Shown here: piece by piece, positions 34,907 through 45,514 of the stretch | Layout: every line of letters starts with the position of its first letter | How positions within the stretch are numbered: the first letter of the stretch is position 1 | Source of the DNA: Pyxicephalus adspersus | Taxonomy: Eukaryota > Chordata > Amphibia > Anura > Pyxicephalidae | Direction: 5' to 3' | DNA: 64,000 nucleotides | NCBI RefSeq assembly: GCF_032062135.1 | Contig: NC_092862.1 | Span: forward strand, 69,258,205-69,322,204 | Notes under the pieces: generated by a model | Databases searched by the model: none | What the model was told of the DNA's origin: nothing | Seen by the model: the letters and a program-made list of their open reading frames with translations, nothing else | Translations under genes and position numbers: made by a program

Positions 34907-35466
34907 TAGTGTTGGTGTGTGAATTCGGGTTGTCCTTATATTTGACCCAAAAATGGCTGTTCGAGTTCGGGTAGACCCGACCCAAAAAAAAAATAGATTC
35001 GACAGTAAAAATACGGATAAAAAAATGTGTTAAAATAAAATAAAAATGAATGTTAAATTATTTAATTGAGTGTTTGTGTTAATTTAACAAATTTTTTTTA
35101 CAAGTTATCCTACAATGACACGATATCTCTTACTCTGTAGTGCCCCGGGGATTGCACACTGAGATAATCAATGATTGCAGCTGTGTCTGCAATCATTGAG
35201 ATGAGTGTGCGATCAGAATCGCTGGAACAGTCCTGTAGTATGTGTTCCTGGATAGAGTTTCTTTATCCAAAAACACAGGACTCCCTGTGCTCTTGGATAG
35301 AAAAACTCTATCCGAGAACGCATACAACTAGTCCCTAAAAATAACCCATATTCTCCCACCATTGACCTAAATAGTGTTCGAATTCGGCATTTGCTCACCC
35401 AAACAATATCTCACTATTCGATCGAATAGCTGTCAAATCGAACAGTGAGATATTCGACCAACACTA
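34907..35466 (+). mobile_element. hAT MITE, complete
   Basis: The ends are TAGTGTTGGT and ACCAACACTA, matching the hAT terminal consensus. They are flanked by 8-bp duplications GTAAAGGC (34899-34906) and GTAAAGAC (35467-35474), one mismatch apart. The interior has two hairpin-forming stretches (about 35152-35210 and 35240-35322) and no transposase. The same family is cut by the window start at 1-235. Confidence 0.92.
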
Positions 35467-35474
35467 GTAAAGAC

Positions 35475-36061
35475 GCTTGCAGATATTTAAAGCATCCTGC
35501 TAAATATTCCTGTTAAAGCTAAGCCTTGGCAATTCCTAATAGTGCTGAGACTTTACTGCTTCACAAGATTCCAACCAGAAACAGTAGAATATCCACATGT
35601 TATAATGCACATGAAGATAATGTACATTTCCAAGGCCATTGGGGGCATTCCATGCATGTTGAGCAACATTTTTTACAATTAAAAGGGTAGATGTAGATAG
35701 AGGTGATTTACAGATGAAACTATCTGAGTTAAAGGAGAGCAGGGGTAGCCCAGAGGAGAGTTTACTCAGACAAACTTGTGGGGATGGTTAGCTGGTGTAT
35801 AGTTACAGGCAGCTATTGCGTGATAAGTTTAGAGAGCTGCTAAATTATTCATAAAGATGTTTTTGAAACATGTAAGGTTTTAAATGCTATAAAATAGTAT
35901 AAAAAACAGTGCTGTTTTTATTTTACACTGATAGGTGTGCAAAAATGTAAAATAAAATGTTTCTATTTATTCTATATAGTCTAAATAGTTTATTAGCATT
36001 TGTCATAGTGCAGCTGTATGTGACAGTTAAACTATTAATTAGGTAGCACTGACTTCACCAT
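35475..36061. other. Unassigned sequence
   Basis: Nothing supported. Confidence 0.5.
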
Positions 36062-36065
36062 TTAA

Positions 36066-36927
36066 GTGGAACCATACTAAAAATAATAAAACACTACCTA
36101 CCTTTACTTCCTCAGGGCCCCTGATCTCCCCACACATCGCCTAGATAAAGGGTGTCAAACTCAAATACACAGAGGTCCAAATATAAATAATTGGACAAAG
36201 TGTGAGGCAACCTTAAAATTTTTTGAAAAAATTTAGGAAAATTGAGGGGGCGCTTGTGTGTCTTGACTGAACGCGGAAGATGCCTATAAAATCTGCCTGC
36301 GCTAAACTCCTAGCCAAGAAGTTACCCCTGTAACTCCAAAAGCCTCCTGGCACCTCCCACATGTAGCTGAGGTGCTGGAAATGCCAGATGCGGCCAATGC
36401 AGGGCTAAATTCCCGGCATTATTCGCGTCTATAAAACAGTCCAATGTGGGGCTACGCATAGGCAGAGAGGCCACTGGACGATCGACGCGAGTGCTATTTC
36501 AATGCACCGGCGAGCCAGCTACAGTTCATATTTAGGATTCTTTTGGGGGGCCAGAAAAGGATGTTTGGGGCCCGATTTGGACCGCGGGCCAGAGTTTGAC
36601 ACCCCTGGCCTAGATTTGGTCCCGTGCTGTTCTGTAATGCTCCTTCGTCCTAGCGCGGTGAAAACGCCAGGTGCTGCAATTTTTTTCCTAGTCCTAGTTT
36701 CCTAGTCTGGTGTAATTAAACAAAAATGCCCACGTTACTGTGCATGTGCAAGATCGGCAAAAGAAGCAGCTTGAAGCCTCCTGGGATGGGTAACATATGT
36801 ATCCCAGGAGGCTTTGTGCTCCCATTATCTACCACCACGATGGTAAAGACAGAAAGGAAGTAATTTTTACTTTATATAAAAGGGTTATTTACCTAAAAGG
36901 AGTAAACATTTTTGTGATAAGTCTGCT
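36066..36927. mobile_element. Probable T2-like MITE interrupted by a hAT MITE
   Basis: TTAA lies at 36062-36065 and 36928-36931, with weakly matching inverted ends (GTGGAACC and AGCAGACTT). The interior shares a 'GTGCATGTGCAAGATCGGC'-like block and a 'CCCAGGAGGCTT' block with the element at 43919-44462. A hAT MITE (36147-36607) splits it. The terminal match is weaker than in the other TTAA elements. Confidence 0.5.
36147..36607. mobile_element. hAT (Charlie-like) MITE, complete
   Basis: The ends are AAAGGGTGTCAAACTC and GAGTTTGACACCCCTG (inverted CAGGGGTGTCAAACTC). Perfect 8-bp target duplications GCCTAGAT lie at 36139-36146 and 36608-36615. The interior is non-coding. The intact duplication indicates a simple insertion. 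Confidence 0.93.
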
Positions 36928-36931
36928 TTAA

Positions 36932-38661
36932 GTCTGGACCAATATTATAAAACATGATCAGGAACACTCAGCTTTATGAACATCAGTGGATACCACGGCT
37001 CTTAATAAAAGCAATGATTGATGATAATCAGCTGTTTGTTCTTTAAAAGAAAACTTATATTACCATATCTTTGACATTGTGATATACAAATTTCAGTGGT
37101 AAGGGTTCATTTGGCATGTAAGGTGAAGATATGATACAGGATTTATATAAATTCTACATAACAGCCTCATTAGGAAAATCATTTTTATGCAGAAGAAGAA
37201 TCAGGACAATCTCTTGTATGAGCCATGGAAATATTCTAAGCTATTTCATTGTTAGCAGAAAGGGATAAATACAATCAATAAGACTTTTCAACATAGGCTC
37301 CCAATGGATCCCCCTATCTGGCGGCTTAGATTCTTAGTGGAATTAGATAATGATTAGTTAAGCACCACGATTTTTTCAAGCTTTTTTCTTGAAAGGAAAC
37401 AAAATACTAAGATGGAAAACTATATTTTCATCCATAATACAACAATAGGTATACACATTTACCAAAATTATAAAACTAGATCTATGGTATCAGTAGAGAT
37501 AAAAAGGTTGCCCTACTAAACTAAAGAAAGACATAGTCCAGAAAGCTTCATATGACGAGTTTCATTGCTTCTATTTGCAATTTCTCCTAGTCTAGGAAAA
37601 GCATAAATGCTTTTACAGATACTTTCCTAAAACAGTAGATATGCCGTGTTTAAAACTCCTTTTGTCACTTTTACTATTCCTTCCAAAAGTTTGTATTAGG
37701 AATCCCTGTAAACACAGACAGGTTGGTTTATTAGCACGTGTGGAAATCATCCATTCTCTTTATCTCAGTCAGTATGTATATATGTCACTCTGGGTTAATA
37801 TTTGGTACTCTCCTACAACATATTGTTATTTTCTCCAAGTTTACCTGGATCCCCCCAGTAGAAGTTTGGTCAATAGTGGACTATGAAAAAAAAAATGCAA
37901 AACGTTTCCTGAAGTGTGTACCTATTATTAAATTTAGCCATGTCAGTATAGATGACTTGATGGTTTGAGATGTATACAATGACATGGTAAGACTTTGTTA
38001 GAAAACACAAGATAGAGGTAATGTTAGGGTTGGTGTTAGGTTTAATGTTAGTTTTAGAATTTGGCTTTGTGTATCCAAAAAGGTATTGATCATCATATCA
38101 GAACTAACATGGTGATAACAAGTCTTTGCTAAAAAATAAAACCATAATATCATCTAGGCAGTCTGCATAAAAAACATTTATTTTGAAACCAAGTTTGGCT
38201 AAATCACTTTCTTCCCTTTTTTATTGTCAGTATTGCCTTTGGTAGAAGGCAACCATTGCTTTCTTGCTTAATTTACAACATTTTACAATTAAAATGTATG
38301 ATATTTTTTGAATACCTTATGAATGGAGTGGTTTACTATGCCATTTATGAACTTATGTCAGTAGAGGGACAAGGTGTCTAAGTCAGATGTTTTATATGGG
38401 AAAATATCAGAATCCCTTTTCTGTACCATTTCTTTCAGTTGTTCCTTCAGCTGTTTTACAGATTTTTTATTTATGGGGGGTGAGACAATGGGATCAATTT
38501 AAACAGAGCAAACGCAAAGTAACAGGCCACAAAAATGTATACCATTCACATAAAGCAATACAAGGTCCTTATGTTACAAAATACCAGAAGGGTAGAGTGG
38601 GGGGAAGAAAGGAAGTCCACATCAGGAAGGGCTCTGTATCGAGGAGCAATAATTGATCCAT
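36932..38661. other. Unassigned sequence
   Basis: A short degenerate TTAGGG-like stretch lies at about 38025-38060. The part just left of 38662 should be the continuation of whatever sequence the L1 copy at 38679 inserted into. Confidence 0.45.
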
Positions 38662-38678
38662 GGATTCCAGGTAAATTT

Positions 38679-41600
38679 GGTTTCAATCGTTTTTAATAAT
38701 TTTAACAAGTTTTTATAACAAGAACAAATTAATATAACATACAGTAAAATTGTCATGTCCACATATATAACAAGTGCAATAATCAGTTGTACAAATAATA
38801 GGAATTATATAATAGGAAATAGGAATAATAACATAGGAAACAGTCTCCCCCAAAACGTAATAGCAGAGGGACAAGTCCACCAGATATGGTAGTCTGAGCC
38901 TAGGTCCTGACATCCCCTAAAGCATAGTTGAGATGCTGATGGGGAGAAATACTTCATTTTGGAAGGTACCGTGTACCATCTCATCATCACTTTAAAGGGG
39001 GACTCTAAGGTAATGACATTCATGGAGCAGGATGCTATTCCCGCCCATGTGCGGAACCATTCCTTATTTGTTCTAGTGCCCTTTAAGTCCCTTTCCCATT
39101 GTGTTTTGTATACATGTGTGGAAGCCTTAGAGATTTTGGACAGTTGGGAATAGACAATAGAGATCAACTTCGGGCAGAGAGCCATTCTCAAACAAATATG
39201 CTCAAAGGATGTCAGCCTATTCGAGAGAGTCACCCCGGATATCAGAAACTTTATCCAATGCCTTAGCTGGATATAGCGAAACAATTCACTATTCAGTGCT
39301 CACTGGGTCTCACGAATTTCCTCCCAGGTGATAATAGAGAGCTTTCCCAAAAGAGAGTAAACTGTCCCATACTTTTGGGAGAGCCACCAATTAAATACCT
39401 CCGGTGAATCAAGGCCTGGCTTGAATAGTGGATTTCGCTGCACTGGGAGAAACGGGGACATGAGACCCACTGAGTATCTAATACGATCCAAACCTTGAGA
39501 ACTTGTTGCAAATGGACGCTCATAGAGGATGGGTGCAACTTCAGAGGAAGCCATGGAAGCGAACTCACCACTATTGGGGATATCAGGGAAGCTTCCAGAG
39601 ATATCAAGGATGGCGCTCTACGGCCAGCAAAAAGAGATGTTATGGGGGTAATTTGAGCCACCTGGTAATATTTCAGAATATTAGGTACTCCCAAACTCCC
39701 CTGAGTTTTATGGGCAAACATAGTGCCACGTGTAATTCTGGAGCTTTTGTTGTTCCAAATAAAGAAGAAAATCTTGCGCTAAAAGGCCTTTATTACTGGT
39801 GAGGGGACAGATACTGGGCGTGTTCTAAAAACATAGAGTAGTTTCGGAAGAATCGTCATGTTGACCGAATTATTCCTGCCAATTCAGGAAATAGGATGAG
39901 AACTCCATGTTTGCAATGTTCCCAAGTTTAGCAAAGGGGGATAGTTAGCAGCAAAAAGCTTTGAAAACAAGGAGATTAATTTATTAACTAAGTAGTCTAG
40001 ATGGTTGGGCGCCAACTTAAAATAGAAACTGTTCTTGTATTGTTGTATTCAGTTCATCAGGGGGAGTGAGCTTTAAAGCTTCGGATTTTTGCTCATTAAC
40101 CACTAAACCTGATACGGTAGCAAACCTCTTAAGGAGAATCAATAAATTGGGAAGTTAAATTCTTGACTGGGTAATAGTTAACAGAAGGTTATCAGCAAAT
40201 AAACTCACTTAAAAAAATAGAGTCTGCAAATGGGTTTTCATGAATACAGGGATTGTTCCTGATCAAACAGGCTATTGAGGTTTGATTGCTAAAATAAATA
40301 AAATAGGTGACAATGGACACCCCTGCCTAGTTCCTCGGTATATGGGAAAGGACTCTGAATAATAGGAAGTATAGTGAATTGTCGCCATGGGCTTAGAGTA
40401 TAATGTTTGTAACCATGCAATTAAACCTTGACGGAAACCCAGTTTTTGCAGAATGTAAAATAGATAGTTTCAGGATATCGGGTCAAAAGCTTTTTGAATG
40501 TCTGGTGCTGTCATAAGTTTGTCTGCCTGGGACAAAACCAACTTGGTCCCTATGAATCAAGTTCTCAAGAAACTTATTAGGTCTGGTGGCCAATACTTTA
40601 GTTAGAATTTTAATATCGACATTCAAAAGCGAAAAAGTCCAATAATTATGGGGGTCTAAAGAGTCTTTTCCAGGATTGGTTTCATCACAATATGGGCCAA
40701 TGAAGAAGGCATTGGGTGATCTGGTTGGGTTCTCAGGTAATTAAACATATCAACTAATTTGGGAGCTAAGATTTCAGAAAACTTCTTGTAATAAAATGCT
40801 GAGAACCCATCTGGGTCAGGTGATTTTGATGATTTTAATGTTTTGTTTGCTAGCAAGACTTCTCTTTCACTAATTTCTGCCTCTATGGACTCCGCCAAAT
40901 ACCGGAAGGGGAAGATCTGCAAACAACTCATCTGCCTTCACAGGATTAAATGACCCTCCTGAACTATACACTTTAGAAAGTACTTCTGTAAATATAGAAC
41001 AGATAACTTCAGGATTGGCTGTAATACGACCAAGAGATTTCCTCAATTTAATATGGTCCGAAAGGTTTTGTTTGGGTGAAAGGACTTTGGCCAACATAGG
41101 GCCAGGTTTGTTAGCCCTTGCATATTAGTTCCTCCTAGACCAGCGTATTTGTTTTTGAGTGATGAAGTAGTTTTGTTGATGAAGTTCCCTGTACGAATGG
41201 GTGGACGGGTTAGCCTTTAGCTTATTACCTAATTTTTTAATGTACAGCGCTGCATAATATGTTGGCGCTATATAAATCTTGTTTATTAAAAATAATAATA
41301 ATAATTGTTACAAAACTTTCCCCAATTTTTTGGTTTTTAGTCGTTTTCTGACGAGCAGCCAGTTGAATAAAGACTCCCCGGATGGTAGCCTTATGGGCAT
41401 CCCATAGTGTAATAAGAGACAAAACTGAGGAGCTGTTTATAGTAAAATACTGCAGGACCGCTTGTTCAGTCTCCCTAAATACTTGTTCAGCCTCCCTAAA
41501 TAGGAGTAACAAGTGGCATTATCAGAGAATGGTCAGACCACGTTGTTGACAAAATCTTTGATTTGAAAAATTGAGGTAAAAATTGCTGTTTTACAAAAAT

Positions 41601-41767
41601 ATGATCTATTCTTGTTAGACTACCGTGAGTTGCTGAATAAAAAGTGTATTTTTCACAGTTGGGTTCAATTCCCTCCAAGCATCTATCCATTGATAACTTG
41701 TTTACAATTCTGATAAAAATAGGGCATCCCATATGTTATGGGGGAGGAGCCCGACCGTGGTATAGAA
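38679..41767 (-). pseudogene. L1/Tx1-type LINE ORF2, 5'-truncated and inactive
   Basis: Reading the minus strand, the order is as follows. First comes the C-terminal part of an APE-type endonuclease ('YTFYSATHGSLTRIDHIF', 'TWSDHS', about 41500-41730), then a spacer. RT follows with 'SPDPDGFSAFYYKKFSEILA', 'KILTKVLATRPNKFLENLI', 'DQVGFVPGRQ' and 'QGCPLSP'. The active-site box reads FADN instead of YADD (about 40188-40199). The thumb region and the L1 C-terminal Cys/His-type segment ('CFRGCQDLGSDYHIWWTCPS') follow, ending near 38805. Frameshifts and stops are frequent. A 17-bp direct repeat (GGATTCCAGGTAAATTT) at 38662-38678 and 41768-41784 fits a target-primed insertion truncated in the endonuclease. 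No poly(A) tail is visible at the 3' end. Confidence 0.9.
41239..41320 (+). mobile_element. SINE/LINE-tail-like insertion inside the L1 copy
   Basis: Inverted relative to the copy at 25521: 'TGTACAGCGCTGCATAATAT', 'GTTGGCGCTATATAAATC' and an (AAT)n tail. It is flanked by CCTAATTTTTT (41228-41238) and CCCAATTTTTT (41321-41331), an 11-bp duplication with one mismatch. It interrupts the endonuclease-RT spacer of the L1, so it is younger than that insertion. Confidence 0.75.
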
Positions 41768-41784
41768 GGATTCCAGGTAAATTT

Positions 41785-43710
41785 AAATGCATTTGGGGGG
41801 GGGGGGTTGTTTGTGAGAGTGTTTATAAGTTTGTAATTTACTATTATCCAGTTGTGTTTTGGTGACAGCGAGGCAAAGGAAGATGTTAGGTGATTTCCAG
41901 GCCTTAGCAAATAGTTACATAATTTTTTTGTATATTTTGATAAAGCCATATGAATTATGACTAGATATCTGACCAATGGAAACAACTAAGGATTTGCATA
42001 TATTTTCAAAGGGAGTTCTGTTATAGGGTTGAGATCCCTGAGACATCTTGTAGTGCACAAAAGAGTTGAGTTGGGCATAATGAAAGAACTCAGGTCCCCC
42101 TAAAGGCCCTAAAGAAACCTTTATTTAGCCACCAACTAAAGTGACTAGTTTAGTTTACTTGGGCAGTCCTATGGTAATATTTAAATTGCAGGACTTCAAG
42201 GCCTCCCTTTGCACAAGGGGTGAGCATTGAGAAGGATGTTCCTCTTGACCACTGCAATCCTCCCCAACCAAGACAGGGGGAGGAAGACCATCTGCCAAGG
42301 TCTGCAAAGATCTGTTTAAACAAGGCTCCACTTGATACAGTCGGTGGGGGCTAGGGGAGAGCTTGCGTATAGTAGGGCATTTGTATGCCACTCAGAGTCA
42401 AAGGCTATTTTATTGAGGACACCATAGATTGGTAAAGGTTAATGTTCATGGCCATTGACTGGGAGTGGTTGACCTGTAAACCCGACATTGCCGTAAATAA
42501 TGCATATTTATGTTCAACCTCACCAAACGAGATGCCTCTGATGCTTGGGCAACTGCTTATAGAAATTGCCATAGGTTAAATTTCCAGAGCAAACAACAGT
42601 GGGGAAAAGAGACAACACTGTCTGGTAACCCTTTGATAAAGAACTTACCTGAAAGAAAATCTCCTTGCTTCAGGTGTGGGTAGATATAGCTTTTTTATGG
42701 GAGCCCTTGTCCAAGTTTGTAGTGACAGCGGAAATTAGGTCAATAGACTTTCTGGTTTGGTTCAGAGCTTAGTGGTACAGTAAAAAACTTGCTCAGGAAT
42801 GATGTAGTTGCTTAGAAAGGAGGTCAGGTGGAACAACAAAATCTTGGTCATGATTATGAGATCACAGTTGATGAGAGATATCAGGCAATAATTGGCCACA
42901 GAGGTGTGATCTTTGCCTGACTTGAGCATTACATTTATGTGTGCTAGCATTACACCTAAAACTCTCTCCCTCGTGCAGTGCATTAAAGTAATCCACCAAG
43001 TCAGGAGCCAGCTTCAGACTGAATTTCTTATAAAAAGTATTACAGAACCTGTCAGGGCCTGGCGCGCTGTTCGTTATGAGGAGCTTTAAGACTGCCAGAG
43101 TTTCCTCCACCATGAATGGTTCCTAAATACACTGCTTATGTGTGGTCTTAAGTTTAGGGAGGCATAGGGAGCCAAAAAACTTCTCTGCCACCATTGGAGA
43201 GAACTGGGAGTTGGATGCATAAAGCTTGCAATGAAGTTCACAAATTTCTTTAAAAAAACATTTTGGGTTTTGTGTATTTCTTCGAGTATGAGTCTGGATC
43301 TTAGGCAGGACATTTATTTGGGGGAGAGTTCAATTTGTTAACCAAAGGTTGGCCCGGTTTATTGGACTATGTGAAAAACCTGTGACCTGCCCAGCAAAGG
43401 TAATTTTCTACTCCAGTAGTCAAGCAAAGATTGATTTCCGTACTCAACTCCTCTATATGAGGGGGGATTTAGGTGTGGGTAGTGTAACACTCCAGATATT
43501 GATGTTCTCCTAGTTTAGCATCTACTACTTGGGATTATCTAGATGAAAGTTTTATAAGGTGTGTCCAGCAGGTCATTAAGGACTAAGAATTCGTATATAG
43601 CAGATTTGATTTCTATACATTTCAACTAAGGATGCTAAAAGGACTATTTATCAATCGCCAGCTAAAAGCAGAGGGACTTCCGCCCAGGCCACTCTGTTTA
43701 ACAACAAATT
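41785..43710 (-). pseudogene. Second L1/Tx1-type LINE ORF2 relic
   Basis: The minus strand shows a different L1 lineage. A possible endonuclease trace ('PLLLAGD') lies near 43670. The RT start 'SAPGPDRFCNTFYKKFSLKL' is followed by 'APDLVDYFNALHEGE', then 'INVMLKSGKDHTSVANYCLI' with 'SLINCDL', 'IIPEQVFYCT', and 'GEVEHKYALF', then directly 'MSGLQVNHSQS'. The stretch that should contain the YADD catalytic box is deleted near 42495. A C-terminal region with 'FFHYAQLNSFVHYKMSQ' and 'RTPFENICKSL' lies at 41990-42100. Many frameshifts make it inactive. It lies directly beside the younger L1 copy; whether that copy inserted into its 3' part is not settled, because I could not recognize its continuation left of 38662. 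Confidence 0.8.
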
Positions 43711-43918
43711 ATGATATTTAAAAAAAAATTGCTTTAAAGTCATTAAAGTATTTTCTAATTAACTGCCTAGCCTTTCCAGAATTGTCATTGCTGACTCATG
43801 TGCCTGAAGCTTGTTAATTATCACTTGGACATTAAAAAAAAAAAACTAGCTCAGCATGTATATGAATGCACACATATGCAAATAAAAAATATTCTAGTCT
43901 CAGTAAAATGTGGCTTAA

Positions 43919-44462
43919 AGCGTGCCTAAACTCAGAAAGTTCCCTTTACATAAAAGGGTAGACAACTCTTTAATGTTAAGTAAAAATTCTGTTTTGTTTT
44001 CTTGTTTTTAAAAAAAATGGTGCAACACTACCCTCTAATTCTCGACCGCCTAGGCGATCAAGAATGAATGGAAGCGCAAAGCTTCCCGGGATACCTATGT
44101 CACGCATCCCGGGAGGCTCTTGGCTGCTCCTTTTGCACATGCCAGAGCATCTCAGGCATGCTCAGAAGGTGCCTTTTCGTGGGAAAAAAATTTGCCGATC
44201 TCACGCATGTGCAGTGAGATCGGCACAATTTTTTTTTTCATCCTACGTCACCTGATTTCGCACCTGGGTTGGGTGAAGTAGGATAAAGAACTAGGAAGAA
44301 AAGAGGAAGATGGCGGGCACCCGGCACGCCGGCTCATGGACGGAAGCTGGGATGACGTGGGACCCGACAGCAGAGACCTCCGGATGAATCAGACTGCTCT
44401 GCGGGATTGAAGGAAAGTGGATTTTTTTTTTTGTTTTAGGAACCTTTGGGTTTAGTTCCTCT
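43919..44462. mobile_element. T2-type MITE (TTAA)
   Basis: TTAA flanks at 43915-43918 and 44463-44466. The ends are AGCGTGCCTAAACTC and, inverted, AGAGGAACTAAACCC. The interior is markedly GC-rich compared with its surroundings and contains an inverted 'GATCTCACGCATGTGCAGTG' type block and a CCCGGGA repeat. It fits the TTAAAG-ended T2/piggyBac-like MITE class. The 63-codon frame inside has no domain. Confidence 0.8.
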
Positions 44463-44466
44463 TTAA

Positions 44467-45069
44467 AGGAAGTCTCAGCAATGTGAATATACTGTTGCTG
44501 TCATTGTATATGGTAATGCCTGACAAATATAGCATGCCAACAAGCTTTTGTTTCCTTGTAATTTCAATTACATATGCTTCTAAATGAGTTGCAAAAACTG
44601 TGTCACTCCAAGTGAATTTATGCTTTCGTCATAGACTAAAAGTGATTGTGAAGATAACAGAACTGAATTTCTTTCTATATTGATAAGCTTTATTTGGCTG
44701 TTTTACGGGTATGCCATAAACTGAGTGTACACCCCTGTTAGTAGGCATAAAGTTATAAAGTTATGCATCTTCAGTGTTAGGAGAGGGGATAAAAGATTGT
44801 ATTTTATGGCCAATATTTACCATGTATGCAGTTGTATTCTAGAAAAAAGGAGAATCTACAGAGTCTATATCTGCTTCAACTGACTTCAAGGGACAGAAAC
44901 TGCATCTGAAATTATCCTAATTTCTTAACAGATGGTGAGAGGCCAGTGACCATCTTGATTGAATGTGTTTCGCACTCTGACAGCTTTAATCCAAAAAAAC
45001 TGCTATCTACATCAGACTGTTAGACTCCTGAAATTTTCCTCTGCACCACTGTTTCATCTCTAACCTTTT
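44467..45069. other. Unassigned sequence
   Basis: Nothing supported. Confidence 0.5.
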
Positions 45070-45153
45070 ATTATTATTATTATTATCAATATTATTAATA
45101 AACAGGATTTATATGGTGCCAACATATTACGCTGTGCTGCACATTAAATAGTG
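45070..45153 (-). mobile_element. SINE/LINE-tail-like insertion with (ATT)n tail
   Basis: A long TTATTATTA run, then 'AAACAGGATTTATATGGTGC' and 'CAACATATTACGCTGTGCTG'. Same family as 25521-25586 and 41239-41320, with CpG-type decay. Confidence 0.72.
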
Positions 45154-45458
45154 GATTCTTGAGTGTTTGTAACAATACAATACTTGAGTGCCCCAACTGA
45201 CAACAAGGAACCCCATGCAAGACACACCTGGACGTGTAGTACTACTGGCTAGTGAGATTAGACAGTTAATTGTAATGTTAGCCTGAGTTTATTTTTTGAA
45301 CCCTATTGATACTTATGACTGAATTGCTGCTAAAAGTGATTTGCAGATTTGCTCCCTTGTTCCCAAATAGTGTTACAGAATACTAGGCGTGGCATATACA
45401 GAACAAAAGGATTCATGCAAAGCTAGTAACAAAACACACACAAACCACAAACATACAG

Positions 45459-45459
<1 letters not shown>

Positions 45460-45514
<55 letters not shown>
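45460..45514. repeat. (TA)n followed by a 28-base T run
   Basis: An alternating TA tract passes directly into a long homopolymer T stretch. Confidence 0.95.

Noticed and set aside
38025..38060. Interstitial telomere-like GTTAGG repeats
   Set aside because: Only a few degenerate units are present; too short to call.
39503..39802. 99-codon plus-strand open frame
   Set aside because: It is the opposite-strand shadow of the L1 ORF2 C-terminal region.
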